A stretch of DNA of 64,000 bases, from NCBI GenBank assembly GCA_000442125.1, contig KE546978.1:868001-932000 (forward strand). Direction: 5' to 3'. Both the position numbers and the translations under genes were made by a program. The DNA is from Opeltia flavorubescens. Taxonomy: Eukaryota > Ascomycota > Lecanoromycetes > Teloschistales > Teloschistaceae. This document shows, in pieces, positions 11,006-24,900 of this stretch (position 1 is the stretch's first letter; the number at the start of each line of letters is the position of its first letter). The notes under the pieces were generated by a model, which was not told the origin of the DNA, ran no database searches, and saw only the letters and a list, made by a program, of their open reading frames with translations.

Positions 11006-12760
11006 ATGCAAAAGATCGTGCGCAGCCGGCCGTTGACGGCTGCTTGGAAGAGCCTACAGGTAATTGCCAATTCAAAGCAGTCGTTGCACTACTAATTATA
11101 GCTTTCTTGTAGCATCAAATACCTGTCAGAAGGCCAGGCCTGCAACAGAAACGATGCCTCTCAATCCATGAGTACCTCTCCGCAAACCTACTCAAGGAGG
11201 TCTGTCAAAAGTTGAGGGCCAGTATGTTCTATAGCTTATGAGGCATAGTATGGCGTTGGAGTACCTAAAGGCGAAGTCGCCCGCTCTGCGGCGGAAGCAG
11301 AAGCGATAGCAAAGAAAATTGGTATGAAAGAGCTCCGATAACATCAATTTGGCGAATGGCTAAGAGCCACTATAGGTGGAGAGGACATGGTCATCAAAGC
11401 CCAAGTCTTGGCCGGCGGAAGAGGTAAGGGGACCTTCGACAATGGGTTGAAAGGAGGTGTCAGGGTCGTGTACTCGTAAGTCTCGGTCGCCTTCGTGCTG
11501 AGAACGTAATTAATGAGATGATATGTGAAGGCCTACAGAAGCAAAGATGTTCGCAGACCAAATGATCGGCCACAAGCTCATGACCAAGCAAACCGGGGCA
11601 GCCGGTCGTCTATGCAATGCTGTCTACATCTGCGAACGCAAGTTCGCCCGTCGGGAATTCTACCTTGCAATTCTCATGGACCGGCAGTCGCAAGCACCAG
11701 TAATTATTGCCTCATCACAAGGCGGAATGGATATCGAGACCGTTGCCAAAGAGTCACCAGAGGCAATCATTACCACCAACATCGATATACATAAGGGTGT
11801 CACGGAAGAAATCGCTAGAAAGATTGCAACCGAGCTTGGGTTTTCTGAGCAGTGCATAGAGGATGCCAAAGATACGATACAGAAGCTATACAAAGTCTTC
11901 ATGGAGAAAGATGCGACGCAGATTGAGATTAATCCGCTTTCAGAAACCTCGGATCACCAGGTGCTAGCTATGGATGCGAAATTGAATTTTGATGACAATG
12001 CGGACTTTCGGCAAAAGGAGATTTTCTCATGGAGAGACAAGTCACAAGAGGATGCGGATGAGGTCAAGGCTGCAGAGTATGTGCACCATGTCTTTACCGG
12101 AAACCATTCTAATCTTGTTTCAGGCATGGATTGAACTTCATCAAGCTCGATGGTGATATTGGCTGCCTAGGTACGTTCGAACACCCTCTTGCATTGAGAG
12201 CATGGCTGATGGTATCTAGTCAATGGTGCCGGCTTAGCCATGGCGACTATGGATATCATCAAGCTGAACGGCGGCCAACCTGCAAACTTTCTTGATGTTG
12301 GCGGTGGAGCAACTCCTCAAGCTATCAAGCAAGCTTTCGATCTCATCACAAGCGACCCTAAAGTTACAGCAATCTTTGTCAACATATTTGGCGGCATTGT
12401 TCGATGCGATGCTATCGCGCAAGGGCTGATATCGGTGGTTGAGACCATGAATCTGAGGACACCCATTGTCGCCAGGTTGCAGGGTACGAATATGGAAATG
12501 GCACACAAGCTGGTAAGTCATCTCCAATTTGCAATTGATGAAGCTATCTGGGCGCTGATTGAGTGATGTAGATCAACGAGTCTGGGTTGAAGATTTTCTC
12601 AATTGAAGATTTGCAAAATGCGGCGGAGAAGTCGGTGCAATTTTCGAAGGTGGTGAAGATGGGTAAGTGCTCATCCAAGGATTTGGGGCGATTGGCCTAT
12701 TGCTAACAATTCTCAGCGCGAGATATCGATGTTGGCGTTGAGTTCAATCTAGGCTTGTAA
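11006..12760 (+). CDS. LSC2: Succinyl-CoA ligase (succinyl-CoA synthetase) beta subunit, mitochondrial, 9 exons
   Basis: Exons are 11006-11059, 11113-11199, 11249-11321, 11376-11475, 11531-12076, 12124-12170, 12220-12512, 12572-12662 and 12717-12760. All eight introns are 47-59 bp and every join is in phase; the product is 444 aa. The first 40 residues are rich in Arg, Ser and Leu and lack acidic residues, as expected for a mitochondrial presequence. The mature part begins with [23 protein letters not shown]-grasp motifs follow: [40 protein letters not shown] and QIEINPLSE. The ligase half has [27 protein letters not shown] and [13 protein letters not shown]. The enzyme converts succinyl-CoA to succinate in the TCA cycle while making ATP or GTP, together with an alpha subunit not encoded here. 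The nucleotide preference cannot be read from the sequence. The start is the first in-frame ATG that gives a plausible presequence. Confidence 0.96.
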
Positions 12761-13259
12761 CTCTTAGGAGATTTCCGTTTTGTTCATAGTCTCCAAATTT
12801 TGATGTCCTGATCTAGAACAGTAAGCATTGCCAAATGGTACATGGATACAGCAGTATCGACTCAACAAGTGAGTCTAACCGTTACATTGACATTGATGTT
12901 AACATAAGTTGTGTGCTATGATGGTGAAATTGAGCTTCTCTTCACTCCCTGCTAGCTTGTAAAATCACTTCTAACCCTTATCTGTAACACACGGAAGAGA
13001 CAAAGGATGATGAAGACATTGATCTCCATCCACACTTGATAAATAAGTACGTCAGAAAGCAATGAGGGACCCCAAACCTCGATTCCTATTGCTGTTGCAG
13101 CTCTCTCCTTGCGTCAAAACACCTGTTGTAATAAGTGCAAGAAGAAGCAAATAAAGGAAATGCCCTCCGTCTTCGACTTTTCCAGAACCTTCTTCTGCTA
13201 ACAGGTCGTCTTCATATTCGCACGTTGCTGCTCTTCGACCGGCACCGGACAGACAACTA
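12761..13259. other. Intergenic region between convergent genes
   Basis: This 499-bp stretch is the 3' flank of both the succinyl-CoA ligase gene and the RGG-rich gene. A minus-strand frame at 13052-13432 overlaps the RGG gene in another frame and has no support. Nothing else is visible. Confidence 0.5.
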
Positions 13260-13945
13260 TCACTCTTGCCTCCTAAATAGAGGGCCACGGCTCGATCCCC
13301 GGTTCCACCTCCCACTGCTTTGGTTTCCCCTTCTACCTCCCCGACTATTGCTCCTTCCACCGCCATTACCACGCAATGACCAGCCCGCAGCACGATGGTA
13401 ACCAAAGCTCTGCGGATTGAAAGTTGGCGCATCTGGGTTCAAGGCCGATTCCGCCACCTCACTAGGGTGCTCACGGGCCCATTCTTCGGCATTCTGCATT
13501 TATGTCAGTCTCACGTTCATAGCACGCTCACAGCTAGAAATTACTGTACCCTATTTGCCTCTTCAACTCGTGCTCGATCCCGAGCCGTGGCTCGCTCACG
13601 TCGAGACCGTTGATCTCGTCGCCAACCTGGTGCTCCCGGATGGAATTCACCGTGTACTGCGGTCAGGGGATTGAATTGGAAGCTTTCTTGAACCGGACCC
13701 GCTGTAGCCCGAGCCGTCTCCTGGGACTCTGCTTCCGTGATAGGGGTGGAGCGAGGGCGGATTGGCGGAACAAGCCGAGCTAAGACTTCTCGGGAGTGGG
13801 CTTGGACCTGGGCGGTCACCTGCTCATAGCGACGCTCTATCTCTTCAATCCGGAGAGCATTTGGTGACGAGGGTAATGCTTCATAGGGGTTGGGTGCCAT
13901 GGTAGGTACTCCGGGAGGAGGGGGTACTGGAGTGTACGGTGACAT
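13260..13945 (-). CDS. Uncharacterised Pro-rich / RGG-rich protein, 209 aa, 2 exons
   Basis: Exons are 13945-13550 and 13493-13260, joined in phase over a 56-bp intron (GTACAG..TGCAG). The start MSPYTPVPPPPGVPTM is proline-rich. A charged helical middle follows (RIEEIERRYEQVTAQVQAHS, and RDQRSRRERATARDRARVEE just before the splice), then NAEEWAREHPSEVAESAL. The C-terminus is a Gly/Arg/Ser tract (GGGRSNSRGGRRGN, RWNRGSSRG) of the RGG type found in many RNA-binding proteins. No folded RNA-binding domain is visible, so RNA binding is only a suggestion. I do not recognise the family. The clean splice and codon texture support a real gene. It is the last gene of the dense block before the gene-poor tract. 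Confidence 0.7.
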
Positions 13946-16900
13946 TCCTTGAGGAATTTGGCGCGGTAAACCGTGGGAGGCGCATTGAGGACAAGGAAAA
14001 TTCGGGCGGCCCAGGTCGTAGGTGCTGTAAGTATGATCTGCAAGTTGTTTTTCTTTCCGTCAGCCTGCTTTCCCGTTCACAAGTATGCAAAAAAAACTGT
14101 TTTCCTTGATGAGAATTGCCCAAAATCCGGAATAAAGACACGGTACAGAAGAAATTGGCTTAATTAACAAGGGAGCGGTCACAAGGAGCTTTATGGGCTC
14201 ACTAAGAAGGGAATACCCAAGTTGCCAGAGCCACCGAAAGAAAGAGAAAGCAAAGGTATGGGTCCCTTTCAAAACTTTGTTGCCAGCAACGTTTCGACTC
14301 AAAATTTGGAGTCATCTAGAGACTTACTCGGAGGAACTTCCTCAGGACGGTCGTCCCATACACAATCCCTCCCTGAGATTGTTCGATGGCCACATGGCCA
14401 CGAATATACGTAGGTGTGACACATGAGGTCCTCCTTTCTTGCTTTTCTTTAAAGTGTTAGAATGTTTCAGCAATGACTGACTATGCGAGTGCAACTAGCA
14501 GACCTTCAGAAAAATGGGTTTGATATCAGAAATTGAGCTATGAAATGGTGATCGTACAAATTTTGAGACGTCCTTTCCTTCACACGTGTATGTGATGGAC
14601 ATTACTGATCTAATCTCGGTATACTCCTCGGAAGTTTCCGATATTGCAAACAACATTTCCAATGCTCGAAAGAGGCAAAAAAATTCTGCTTGACGATCTC
14701 AAGAATTGTTTTCTGTGGAAATGGACCTTCGTGAACTTGGGTAGAATTAAATAGGGGCTCAGTTCAATGTCTTCCTGAAGTCATACATAGTGCCTCGACA
14801 TTGGCAATAAGTCATACGGTCAAATTTGGATGATATGGTATTCTGAGGTAAGCAGAAAGAAGCTAACAGAACATAAAAAGATATCGACAAGACTTTTGTA
14901 CTCCCAATTCTCCCCGAGGTATGATTATCCTTTCACATGTCAAGGAGCAAATACTGACTGGATAGGGCACATGAAGACTAGAGTATCTCTATTGACTGCT
15001 TCATTAATGGAGATGGAAAGCAAGTATATGATATTTCTCTAGTCAAGGAAAGTATAAGAAGCCTTTGAACACAAACATGAAGCATGTCATCCTGCGCTTC
15101 ATGTCCGCAAAGTCCTAAGCTTCTTTCGAATACGGCTAACAGATGCCGCGTCCTCCGCAATCAGAGTTTCCACTTCAACGACCGACTCAACGCCCACAAC
15201 CGCTGATTTCACTGTCCCAGTGCCCCGAAAGCCCGGTTCCTTGCAAGACGTCCCCAGAGAGAAATCGGTACTGTAGAAAGCGAAAAAGTTGACAGAATCT
15301 TCGGTCATAGTATTAGTTACTGTGGCCTACTATTTCAGTCGCTTGATGTATGACCAGCCCTTTTTCCGAGCCGAGACTGCTGCGTCAAAGTGTAGTATGG
15401 TCAATGCTATCGGGTAACGTAAGAGTGATTTTAGGATAATTTCGATGAAAGAGAACCAAAAAGGTTGGAGAAGAAGAAAGGTCCCAGGAGTTGTTTTAGG
15501 GAATAACGTTCACGATGTTCTCATCTGATTTCCTTCATTCTGCATGTAACGTGAAGACTACAGTGATTTCGATTTGCTTGCTGGTTAGTCTCTTGTATTG
15601 CTATTGACGATCTCCTTTTATACTCATCTCCCCGAGTGTTTTTAAGGGGTATATTTGGGGACTGGTACCGTAGGCGATGGTGCTATGTATTATCTCTTCA
15701 GAATGAGGTTGAGCTCCAATGGCCCAGCTACGAGTCCACTGTAGAGACCGCTGCTTGCGCTCGGACCTATTTACAGCCGTTGAGTCGTGTGGTAGCATTG
15801 ATTTCTCCTCAATGTACCCCGACCGACATTTTTAATACTTGCGTACTGGAAGTCTGTACATATACATGTAACGAAAATGCCTATTGACTAATTAGCTCTT
15901 GCTTCAACAGCCCATCCAAAGGTATCAGAAGGCTATCAGAGATTGGAAAGTTGAAACCAGCACTGATGCTACTGGCGCGGTCAGTCAGATTTGAGGTTGG
16001 GACAAGTGCTATGTCAAGGCAATAGATACCGTGGAACCAAGGTTGGATTTTCCATATTTGCTGACCAGGTTTTTGTTCTCTCTATACCTGTCAGCAGGAA
16101 CTCGGAGGAGATGAAGTCAAATTGGGTAAGCTTTGATTTGCTGCCAGCAGAAATGAATACTCAAGCAAGGTATCGAAGCACCGCATGCCCCCTACCCCAC
16201 TGAATGTGGTTGGGGTAACCTCTTCGATATCAGCATCACTAGGCATTTTAAATTGGGAATCCGGGACTGATACTCAAGAAATCTCATCTATACTCCCGTT
16301 ATTTGTGAGCAGTCTTTCCACCATGGCAAGGTCCTTGACATGTCTGTGAGTTTGGCTTGTATTAGGATTTTCCACAAATTTATACGCAAGCGGTCCAAAT
16401 CCAAGGGCGTTGAAGCCCCGAGCAGGCCTAAGTATTGAAATATCCTGTACGGATCTTTATGTCTCACGTTTCCTCAGAGGGTCTCGTCGAAATGTTCAAG
16501 GTAGTGTCTATCTTCTTGGTTATCGCTTTTGCGTCTTTTCGTTCTGGTCTGCCGTTCCAGAGATTAATGCGCGTGTGAGCGTTTGTGATACTGTACACTT
16601 CGCATTCTTGGTACTATTCTTGCAACATTTGAAGGCAGGATTCGGAACGGCGTCTTCATCGCTTGAGATAGGTTCTCTTTTGATGAGTTCCGAGCGTCGT
16701 TTTCGCATTAAACGTGGACAGTAATTTAAGCCGGAATCGCACAATATCTTGTTTGATCGTTGAGCCAGGGTCTCTTAGAACGAGAGCCGAGATGCTGGGA
16801 GGCATTTGCTTTCTTCGAAGGCAGTATTGTTGTTGTACCCCCTTCTCTTTCAGTTGAGCTCATGATAGGTCGAGTACAAGCTGTGAAAGCTGAATCTGGT

Positions 16901-18539
16901 CTCTNAATACCAACTTTGTTTCGTGCGCTATTTGGAGATTCGCTGAAGCGAATTATATGCGGTAGGGATCGAATGAAATGCCGAATTCTGGAAACAATGC
17001 CCAGTGATGGCGCTACATTTGAGAATCTATGAAGAGACTGCTCCATAAGCATCGCGCTGCTGTTGGAGCACAGCCCAAATCTCGCTTAATGTATTTTCAA
17101 GCGGTGTGTTCCTTGTTTCTTGTTTGATGCTGCTTTGAATAGAACTCCAAGCGCTCTTCTCATCTGCAAAAGATTGATCTATGAGAACTTTCCGACACAT
17201 CAAATCGGAGTCGGTGAACATATTCTCTACTGTACGAAGTGTTTTGTGAAATGAATTTATTTGTAGGGTGGTATGGTGATATCTATTCAAGATCTAGTCC
17301 ACGAGAATTTGCTCTAAATCTGCCGGATCGCCGCCATGTGCGTTCTCACTGCTTGGGAAACAAACACTCCCAAGATTTGTTAATTCTTTATTATTGGCGT
17401 TTATGTACCTGTCGACGTCGTTGACTGGGTCTTCGACATTTCTGTCTGCTCAGGGATCAATATTGGGCTTGGTAGGCGTGAGTTACTTCTCAGATCTCAA
17501 CGACCTTTGGAGCCGAAGTATTTCGTCTCGTTCATCCACTGTGTCATGTATATGGGCTTTGGTGTGACGGTAATCTGCATCATCTCGGGCAAGTTGGACG
17601 GACCTGGTTTCTAACTCCTTTGATCGTTTGAAGGATGTCTGCGTTCCTTTACTAGAAGCATTTTGTTAAACTTCAGGTTAGTGAGTATCTTCGTTGGTGC
17701 ATCTGATCTTTCGGATTGTGCTTGCGTGCAGCAGCGATTGGTACATAGGAGGTCGGATTGATCCTCAATTGGGTGGCATAATTCCTCTAGGTCACTTTAC
17801 TCTCCACAATATATTTTAAGTATTTCTTGTCGTTCCTGTCCCATCTCGGTATACATGGCATGTCTTTGTGTCAAATCGCACCTTCGATATGGGCACTGAT
17901 TACGTCCGAAGATTCACCTTATCCCTAAGATCCGCTTAAGCCTCCTTATCAATTAGAAAATCACGAATTCTATCGAAATTTCTCCTGATGCGTAGTGTAG
18001 CGTTGTTTCTTCGAGGTCTTATATGTCGTGAGTAATGGCACCTTTGAAGCGTAGCAACTCTGCTATCGTGGTCAAGTATTCGCTTGCCGCATAGTGGCAC
18101 GGTCATATGAAAATACTTGAATTACTGAATCGGCGTAAACTGAATGAAGCGTCATAGAAGGCCGTGCTTTGTTATTTTGGCATTATTCGTATAGACGTAT
18201 CTTGATTTTATCAAGTTTTCTGGGGGAATTTGACCTTTCTCGCCCTTGACATTGATTATTTCATCATTTTTAAACATACACACATACTTTACGGAGAGTC
18301 TGTTCAGGAGGAGTTCTTGAGCTATCTTCTGCGGCCGCACAGCTCTTCCCATGTTCTGTACTGTATATTGTTGTGAGTATCGTGCGAGCTTTGCGCTCTC
18401 CAGCGTCTTGTGCTCTTGGATACTCGGTCTCTCCATGGTTGTCTTCCAGGCTTCATAAGGCTCTTGCATTTGCATCACGTACTTGCTAAGATTTCTCTAC
18501 CGTTTGATATCATGAATATCCTTAAAGGTAAGACAGCGC
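13946..18539. other. Gene-poor tract, left part
   Basis: About 4.6 kb without a supported gene. Frames are short (under 110 codons) and overlap on both strands, for example 16410-16724 (+), 16726-17052 (-) and 18152-18478 (-). The minus frame 17027-17290 has a protein-like texture but no recognised motif. Base composition is ordinary, not the AT-rich RIP type. An N lies at 16905. Confidence 0.5.
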
Positions 18540-18920
18540 TGGTGGTCGAGTGACAGTAGTGGGAGGACCTACGGGTAACAGCAATTCCACCAACAGGGGC
18601 TGACGGAACTTTCGGCTCGCGCGGTGATCTCTTCGACGAAGAACCTACCTCCCCTCTAAGGCGCTTGGTAGCGGTACCGCCGCGTTCATCGCTAGCTAGA
18701 GCTCTCTTGTTGCCTCGAGATGGTGCTGCACCTGCCGGTCAGCGCGGAAAGATCACCCGCGGCGTATACACGCACTCGTCAGCAATCCCCCCATCATGTC
18801 ATCATCGTCTTCCGATAGCTCCCGAATCTTCCCGGGAGAAGACTCCTCTCGCTCACGCTCGTCTTTAACGACGTCCCGGGATTCAGCTTGCAAACGAATC
18901 CGCCATTATTTGATTCATAG
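18540..18920 (+). pseudogene. GC-rich island with coding texture (orphan fragment)
   Basis: In the plus strand a frame is open from about 18578 to 18866 and reads through DGTFGSRGDLFDEEPTSPLR and later GAAPAGQRGKITRGVYTH. A second frame from ATG 18796 (MSSSSSDSSRIFPGEDSSRS) overlaps its end. The stretch is clearly richer in GC than its surroundings and looks like the remains of a Ser/Arg-rich protein gene with a frame change near 18790. No family is recognised. It could also be non-coding GC-rich sequence. Confidence 0.3.
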
Positions 18921-21900
18921 AGCGATATATAATGTAGACTTCTGTTCTGTTCGAGACCAGAAATGGAATACCGGCAAGGGTAAACAGGAACTTGCGTGCT
19001 GGTGCTACAGCATATCGCAGACTCTTTTCCCGGTTTCATACATCCAGAACCAAAGATGCCAGAAGCCCAACACCTATGAAGTCAAATACAAATGATCCAC
19101 CTGATGATTTGAGTGATGGTAGTATCATCCGAAGAAATTGATCAGAGTCGGACGAAATTATGAAACGGGCTGTAGGTCCCTTCCCCGTGTCTATTGTGGA
19201 TTTATTTTTCTCCCTTCTGATATGAGTACGGTCTCCACGTATCCCCAAAATATTCGATAAGGATTTCGTCAATTTATACCTTAGCCTCTACATAGCGTTG
19301 TCGAGATGATGTACAAAAACGTGCCACATAATCCATCTGACTGCAGTGGTAATGGAGTTTTGCGAACTTAGCCACTGCTCCCGGGGTAAAGATATCATCA
19401 ATCGCCTTGATTCTAGTAGGCGTTATGTCAAAACTACTCCTGCTAGATTTCGCTATCTTATGGGTAACCTGTCCGAGCACCTGTTTCCCTTGGGCAATCT
19501 GATAGATCTAATTTCTTATGTTATCGAGAAGTTGGGATCGGTTCGGCTGGTTCGAAAAATAGTCCTGATCTGATTAGAGAAAGAAAGTATTCTTCAGTGG
19601 GCTGTGTGTGTTAAGTCTCTTTCATATCACCACCGATATCATGGCGATGAGTGATGAGGGAAAGCGCCATCAAAGAGGGTTCTTCATAAAGTCCTTCTTT
19701 CGGGTGTCGATAAGTACAGCCCTGCGATTTTAAGGTTCAACTCAATAACTTTGGTAAAGCATCATTCCAATCCAGGCCTCATAGGCTTTCATGACGATTA
19801 GGATCGTTGCGCGACGAGGAAAAAATCTCAACGGAGGGCGACGGAGAGACCAGAGTGGTGTAAGCGACAGGCATCAGGATATCTGGACGACGCTCTTGAG
19901 AGGTATGAGGTAGATATCCCTTCCGAGAACAAAAAGGGCTGCGTGAAGCACTTAGTCGAGAGATAGGTGTGATATTAAGTTCTTCGACGAGGTAATATCT
20001 GAAGAAGATCGGAATCTTCTCTTCTATAATCGTCTTTCACTGCTTCCTTTTCGTGCGAGAGAGTCCACTCTCCACGCCTTCTGCAGCCCTGATAAGATGA
20101 AACATAGCACCAACGATAGTCGCTGATGGTGGCCTATGTGGCGAATTGGAATGTGCATACTGTATTCTTTGACAGGTTTGAGGACGATCTCAGTGATTTT
20201 TCGAAGTTCGTCATTGTTTTAAAACCCGTTTTCTATTGTAGTATCTAGGAAGATTTTGAAATATACAGTCCTGCTGTTTTTTTTAAGGTTCTTATTGTGA
20301 TAAAATGTTAGAATTGGTTTCTGCTCCGTATCAATTTAAAGACCTCATGGGAAGACGTAAGTGCGGGTCATGTTGGTCGAGATCCATCGAGAGGAGGTGT
20401 CACCCGTCCGGGAGAACGTGATAGGTTCGCTGATACCCCAAAAGTAAGCGTAGGAGATATAAATACTTTAAAATTGTTGAAAAACATTTAGCTATTATCC
20501 GGAGCAGGAAATGAATCATGCCCGAATGCATTGATGAGACTGGAAGAATACATGCTCGTCCAATCATGGGCTAGTTCGTCAAAATATAGGGGCAAAAGAT
20601 AATCTTTTGTGCTAATTAGTAGTCTCAAATGAATCCGAAGCCTTGCCTTGTCAAGCCATCGCCATCACGTCCGTATTATCCAAGCAGATCTTCATTCCTT
20701 AGGCCGATCGTGTCTCCAGAATCCACAATACGATGATCAAGGGTTACACCCACACCTATTTTGATATCGGGCAGCCTTAGCAGCGAGATCACTAAACTAC
20801 AGTGAGAGGTTTTGGGAGATGTCCCAGATCGCCCATAGCAGGTGAAATATTTTCACGAAAAATACATCTTTCAGAGGAGTAATCGTATTATGTGTGATGA
20901 TACGTCCTGATACCTCAAGCTTGTTTCCTTGCAGTTTTTTGAGTAATCGGTCCACAATCGACTGGTCAAGACTTCGCAACGAAACCGGTGGTTTCAGAGC
21001 TTGCACAGGACGTGATGCAAACTCCCCATTAACGGCACCACATCGCGGAGCATGAAATGATAGAATATCTGGAGTGAGGTGCCCTATGATATTCAAAATT
21101 GTTGGGCTACATTCGCGGCTCACATCGTGGACCTCAAGATCCTACGATGAGAACACTCACCTAAAGCTACTATACTTCATCGTATTTGTGCTTTGGTCGA
21201 CAAAGAGCCTGGTTTGATATTATCCACGCCTTTGGACTGCAAAGATAAGATGCCAAATACTGAAGCTGGTGCAGGCATTAAATAATTGTTTTGCGCACGT
21301 CTTGTCTTGAACTTAGTCGACGAATGCAGAGGCTGGTTGGGTATGCATGGTATGATGAATTATAGAGCATTGTTTTATCCCAGATAATAGAACTGCATTA
21401 CCGCATTGTCTCTGATGGTAGGCGTATTAAATGTCTCTCATATGTCGAAGTCGTGGCAGCTACTCGGCCCCTTTCCTCACGTCAAACTGCTTCCGGGATA
21501 TGTGTAAGAAAAACATGCTCGGTGAAAGTCGCTAGGTTGTCGAGCTGTGCGTTCACCATGCTGCAAACTTCTGATTTGCATCTTAAGTAACCTCCGCTAT
21601 CATTCTTAGATCTAATGCGCGGTGTGTGAAGTGGAATGATATAGTTCTGTAATTGGACTGACGGTGGACCTCTGGGTGGGTGACAGCTACTCCCATGTTC
21701 CCTTGGCAATCTACGATTTCCTCGTTGGTAAGTAAAATGTCCAAGCCGTTGATATATTTAAGAAGCGTTACGTGAAAACCATAGTGTCGTGCTGAATGCC
21801 CCTTGGTATCACAATTTGGTTGCGTAGCTTAGTATTCTCACTAATAATTGCGTCAGCTTTCTATTCTAATCCTTAGATCTTTAGTCGAATGGAGCTCATG

Positions 21901-24900
21901 TTTGAAGAGCATCGGTCTTTCTAGCTGCAGCCCCAAGAACGTGGTTTTTGGGTGCTTGTTTAACTTCACTTATGCGGGTGTACTTTCCCGTGTCCACAAT
22001 ACTCTTTCGTCAAGTTATTCGTAAGCATCTCCATTATTGGCTAGTCTCTTAATTACTCTGCAAGTTTGGTTTTCCTCTGGATTGGCCTAATGGGATTTGA
22101 ATCTGTGAATCTTATCCTGGCCGGTACGATCGTCTATAACGGCTTTTTCTGCTAGCTGTGTAGCCCCGGTTGTTTCATAGGCTGCCAAAAATTCTTTCCG
22201 AGTCGGGGGTATTCGCGCTGCATAAAATTGAATTGAATAAGATTTGAAAAGAGCCTCAGAGTCCTTTTGTTCTTGTCACTTTTTGTATAAAAGGTGCCGG
22301 ACTCAATTTTACCAATCGTCGTCATTATGTATTTGTATCGAAAGGTCTTCCATCATATGTCATTCATGATAGGAAATCGTGAGACACTTTGAAATTTAGT
22401 TATTGATGAAAAGATCTGATATATCCTGTAGAGTCTTCGGAACATCCGGCAATTATTAATATTCTCCAACCGGACAAAATCCAAGTAACTAGAGTGAAAA
22501 AGTCTCCTACTGATATTAATAGGAGTAGGCCGAACGCTTGCAACCCATATGCTAATTGACGTAGAATGGACATTGTGCTGATTTAAGGGAGCTTTCGTAA
22601 ATTGAAAATGACTGGTTGATTTATTGTGTGGTCACAGGCACCGTTTTTGTGATGGCGTCAGCTCGTTTACAGTTGGTTTGATGGCGCTTTCTTGCCCAGG
22701 ATTTAGGTTCGCGAATATCCCAGGCTCCGTAGGCTCTGACATATCTAACCCTTGGACGTATCTCCTCATCTCGTCTGCGCCTTCGCCCTTCTGGTCCGCA
22801 ATAATATTCGCACAATTAACTTTGCGTCGAGCAGCGACTTTGGTGACTTCTGGAGACATCCAGATCTTGGTAGATTTTGTATCTTGAGACGGAACATTGC
22901 TGTCGTAGACCAGAACTTCATCTTCTTTACATCGCTTGATCGATAAGACAAGGTTTTCTGGATATTCTTACACTATAATTGGTAGCAGAGGTAGGATGTG
23001 ATACCCCCACCCAGTGAGTTGCTCGTTAGTAATAGGCTGCTCCAATCTAAACAAGAAGATGAAGATCCTTCCGTTTGGTATGCCCGGTTGAGCGAAAATA
23101 TCCCAGGCTGGATTCATTAGACAAGCAAGATTTTCCAAGAATGAAAATTTGATCATGAGTGGGACACTCAAATCAGCCACTTGAAGGTTCCGATAGCGTG
23201 ACACACCTTATGGCTGATCGATTTGAAATATCAGTCTTTCAAGTGCTTAGAAAGGAGAAATAGGGCATCGTAAAGTGCATCTCCTCCACGAGTAGAGGCA
23301 ATCCTATTTGCATCTCATCTTGCACTGTCATCGAAACGGCCTCTATTCTTCCGCAACGAGTTGTTACCTTTATCCTCATTACAATGTTCTCCTGCGCGTC
23401 GATTCAACAGATGTCTAGGTGACTCCGTAGAATACTAGTGATATTCTGAAACTCTTAGCGAGGAGAAGGAGGGAAGAGGGGATACTTCTATTAATCAACG
23501 TATGTAACTTTAGACATCCCATCTTGTCAGCCAGAAACCCGCCTGGGCAACTGTTCCTTGGATTTTGTATCATTCAAAAGACGGCGATGAGTTGGCAGCT
23601 GAAAGGTTGATCTTTGTTCCATTGACGTGAACACAAGCCTGTACCGGCACGTTTTCAAGCTTTTCATTGAGGTCAATGGTAATAGCTGAATCATTTTTGA
23701 CAAGTCGCGCTGCGTGGACCTATGTCGCATTCTTCTCGCCCATCTAGGCACACGCGGGCAATTCCAGTGCTGCGAAGAAGCTGCAAGTGATGGTTAGTAT
23801 CATGGATAGCAAGGTGAACAAGAAAAACTAACGCAGGATTCAATCCGCTTTCGTTGGAATCTCGGATTATCCATCACCCGCAGCCCATCTCCGATCCGAA
23901 CTTAGAGAAGATGTAGTAGATCGATGAAGATAAGAATTACGTGATGATTGTTGAAGTCCTGGATATCTTGGTAATAGTGAAAAAGGAGACCCCTGATGCC
24001 CACTTACACGGCTGAACCAGGCATAGTCAGGGATGTGGCCGGTCCTTAAGACTCGAAGCTGTTGAGGTATTCGGTGTTGACTTTTTAGCTGGGAAGCGTC
24101 GAGCAACGACCATGAACCAGCCCAAATAAATCGCCGTTGAGTTCGGGCGCTGATGTGCTGCATTTAAGAATACCGAAATCATCGACATCAACAGACTATA
24201 AAAATCTGTGGAGGAGAGGAGGTACTACCATGGCATCTGGTGATATGAGGTATGGCCAGTTAGGAGTAGGCCCGAAACGTCCGGCCATTTGTGACTAGTC
24301 CGAAGCGTGAACACTCTTGACAGCCTGTGGTAAATTGACACCAATCAGCAGGGTGGCGATTACTAGGTATTGAGTGTTGAGAATGATCCTAGCGCATTTC
24401 TGGCGTCAATGTCAAGACCAATCTCGGCATCATTCGCTTTACTGGAAAAAAGAGCAAGAGTAAACGAGCTTTGATTCTTTGGTGTCGTAAATCAGCAGAC
24501 ATCGTCCATCTGAAGGAAAATGAAGATGCGCTCGTGACTTATTGTTGCTGTATATATACGCGTCCATTTCCATATTTACCGCATGGTTATATATCTTCTC
24601 CCTGCATTGATGTCAAAGCTGATTCCGTCTTACTCGGAAGAAATATCAGAGTCCCTTGTAGCTCGTAAGCTTTCTATTCCTTTTCTCTTCAGACATCTCA
24701 TTAGTTTTGCTAATCTTAACAAGCAGTGGTTAATAGCCATTCTGGGCTCCCGGCTATTAGTCCAAGCGTCAAGATTCTGATCGGCTCCTGGAGCCCTTCT
24801 TGATGTTTGTCTCTGAAAAAAGTTCCTTGGGCTACGCGAGAGCGAAACCAGTCATGATACTTTGACGCATTTCTGAGTAATTCAATAAGCCTTGTAGATG

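Noticed and set aside
16726-17052. Opposing open frames on both strands around an N at 16905
   Set aside because: Neither strand shows a motif, splice partners or codon texture, and both translate across the N. Treated as chance.
21700-21860. Ankyrin-like reading on the minus strand (CDTKGHSARHYGF)
   Set aside because: Only one weak repeat-like phrase with stops around it. Ankyrin consensus is too easily matched by chance to call a gene.
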